The translations under genes and the position numbers were made by a program. Positions 63,529-64,000 of a DNA stretch of 64,000 nucleotides are shown piece by piece (positions within the stretch are counted from its first letter, which is position 1; the number at the start of each line of letters is the position of its first letter). Source of the stretch: Sphingobacteriia bacterium (lineage in GTDB: Bacteria; Bacteroidota; Bacteroidia; Bacteroidales; UBA7960); contig JAABRR010000024.1 of the NCBI GenBank assembly GCA_011390785.1, positions 18,943 through 82,942 of the forward strand, in the 5' to 3' direction. The notes beneath the pieces are model-generated. The model was not told where the DNA came from and made no database searches. It saw only the letters and a list, made by a program, of their open reading frames with translations.

Positions 63529-63557
63529 CATGAATAGCCCCGGGTGCAAACCCGGGG
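63508..63557. repeat. REP-like palindromic element at the 3' end of the DUF218 gene
   Basis: ACCCTGAAGGGGTTT, a short spacer, then a perfect 8-bp hairpin CCCCGGGT-GCAA-ACCCGGGG (63538-63557). It has no T run, so it is not a classical terminator. I recall similar sequences in many Bacteroidota intergenic regions. The left part provides the last codons of the DUF218 gene. Confidence 0.6.
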
Positions 63558-63689
63558 TAAAATGGCAAAAAACAGAAAAGCGCTGTGGTAGAAACGCGAT
63601 CAGAAGAAGAAAGGTTATGACAGCGCAATGGCAATAAATCATTTTAATTGGCACAAAATTATATTTGAACTAATTTTAAAACCAAACCT

Positions 63690-64000
63690 ATGAAAATCAA
63701 AACACTCACAACCCTAATCTTTACATGTATGATCATGACATCCTGCAACAATAAAGACTTGAACACCAATCCCTTTGAAGATGGCCAAGTCATCACCCTC
63801 GAAAAATCTGTCCTGAAGGACAAGATCAAAGGCGGCTGGGCCGGACAGGTGATCGGATGCACCTATGGCGGCCCCACCGAGTTTCAGTTCAACGGCACCA
63901 TGATCGGCGATCAGGTGCCCATTCCCTGGGACGAGAATCAGATGCTATGGTGGTACGAGAACTCACCCGGATTGTACGATGATGTTTACATGGACCTAAC
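63690..64000 (+). CDS. ADP-ribosylglycohydrolase-family lipoprotein (3' end outside window)
   Basis: The first 103 codons are visible. A lipoprotein signal (MKIKTLTTLIFTCMIMTSC, Cys19) is followed by the start of an ADP-ribosylglycohydrolase domain: DKIKGGWAGQVIGCTYGGPTEF and later GLYDDVYMDLT, the acidic magnesium-binding motif. The family removes ADP-ribose from N- or O-linkages; secreted lipid-anchored members with unknown substrates occur in Bacteroidota carbohydrate loci. Together with the nucleoside hydrolase and ribokinase genes it suggests use of ribosylated compounds. The frame is open at the window edge. Confidence 0.85.
   Translation, partial: MKIKTLTTLIFTCMIMTSCNNKDLNTNPFEDGQVITLEKSVLKDKIKGGWAGQVIGCTYGGPTEFQFNGTMIGDQVPIPWDENQMLWWYENSPGLYDDVYMDL

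Overview
The window is a chromosomal segment of a member of the Bacteroidota, probably near Marinilabiliales/Prolixibacteraceae (lineage is an inference from gene content only). Support comes from promoters of the TAnnTTTG type, nearly absent Shine-Dalgarno sequences, Rho with a long disordered insertion, a DUF4293 gene beside rho, type B ribosomal protein L31, a TonB-dependent receptor behind a LytTR regulator, and a carbohydrate locus with GH92, GH97, GH140 and GH5 enzymes. No rRNA, tRNA, CRISPR array, prophage or intact insertion sequence was found.

Layout. 1-8.4 kb: the 3' part of a copper ATPase gene, rho, DUF4293, and a reverse-strand set of Na+/solute symporter, GNAT acetyltransferase and amino-acid racemase. 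8.4-16 kb: radical SAM protein, AbgT-type transporter, three tandem-domain universal stress proteins, proline dehydrogenase. 16-25 kb: TrmH-family methyltransferase, acyl-CoA reductase, serC-serA-DUF1015, L31, GlmU-like protein. 25-40 kb: lon, an unusually long rpsA, TPR lipid/secreted protein, xerD, Yip1 and DUF3109 proteins, NhaC antiporter, glycosyltransferase, ftsE, M14 peptidase, TonB. 40.2-46.0 kb: a compact operon of DUF485 protein, acetate-type symporter, metallophosphoesterase and a Cache-PAS-PAS-CBS-DUF294 membrane protein. 46.2-49.7 kb: LytTR regulator and TonB-dependent receptor. 49.7-64 kb: a carbohydrate/ribosyl-compound locus without SusC/SusD, visibly richer in G+C, beginning with the remains of a CE15 glucuronoyl esterase gene.

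How the genes work together. The serine genes form a biosynthetic operon interrupted by a small transposon-like element. The 40-46 kb operon looks like a transporter under the control of a membrane sensor carrying a nucleotidyltransferase domain (possible writer) and a phosphoesterase (possible eraser); this is my best candidate for an undescribed system. In the last 14 kb, a LacI regulator, a ureide-permease-like sugar transporter, ribokinase, and lipoprotein nucleoside hydrolase and ADP-ribosylglycohydrolase suggest scavenging of ribosyl compounds alongside glycan breakdown.

Non-coding highlights: two 160-162 bp elements with inverted ends and 4-bp target duplications (12185-12346 and 20345-20504), the second forming the stop codon of serC; a 20-bp-period direct repeat in front of the TonB-dependent receptor that fits a LytTR operator; a perfect CAAACGTTTG operator in front of the LacI gene; matching promoter-plus-hairpin leaders on the L31 and S1 genes; and several intergenic palindromes and heptad repeats in the right-hand 8 kb.
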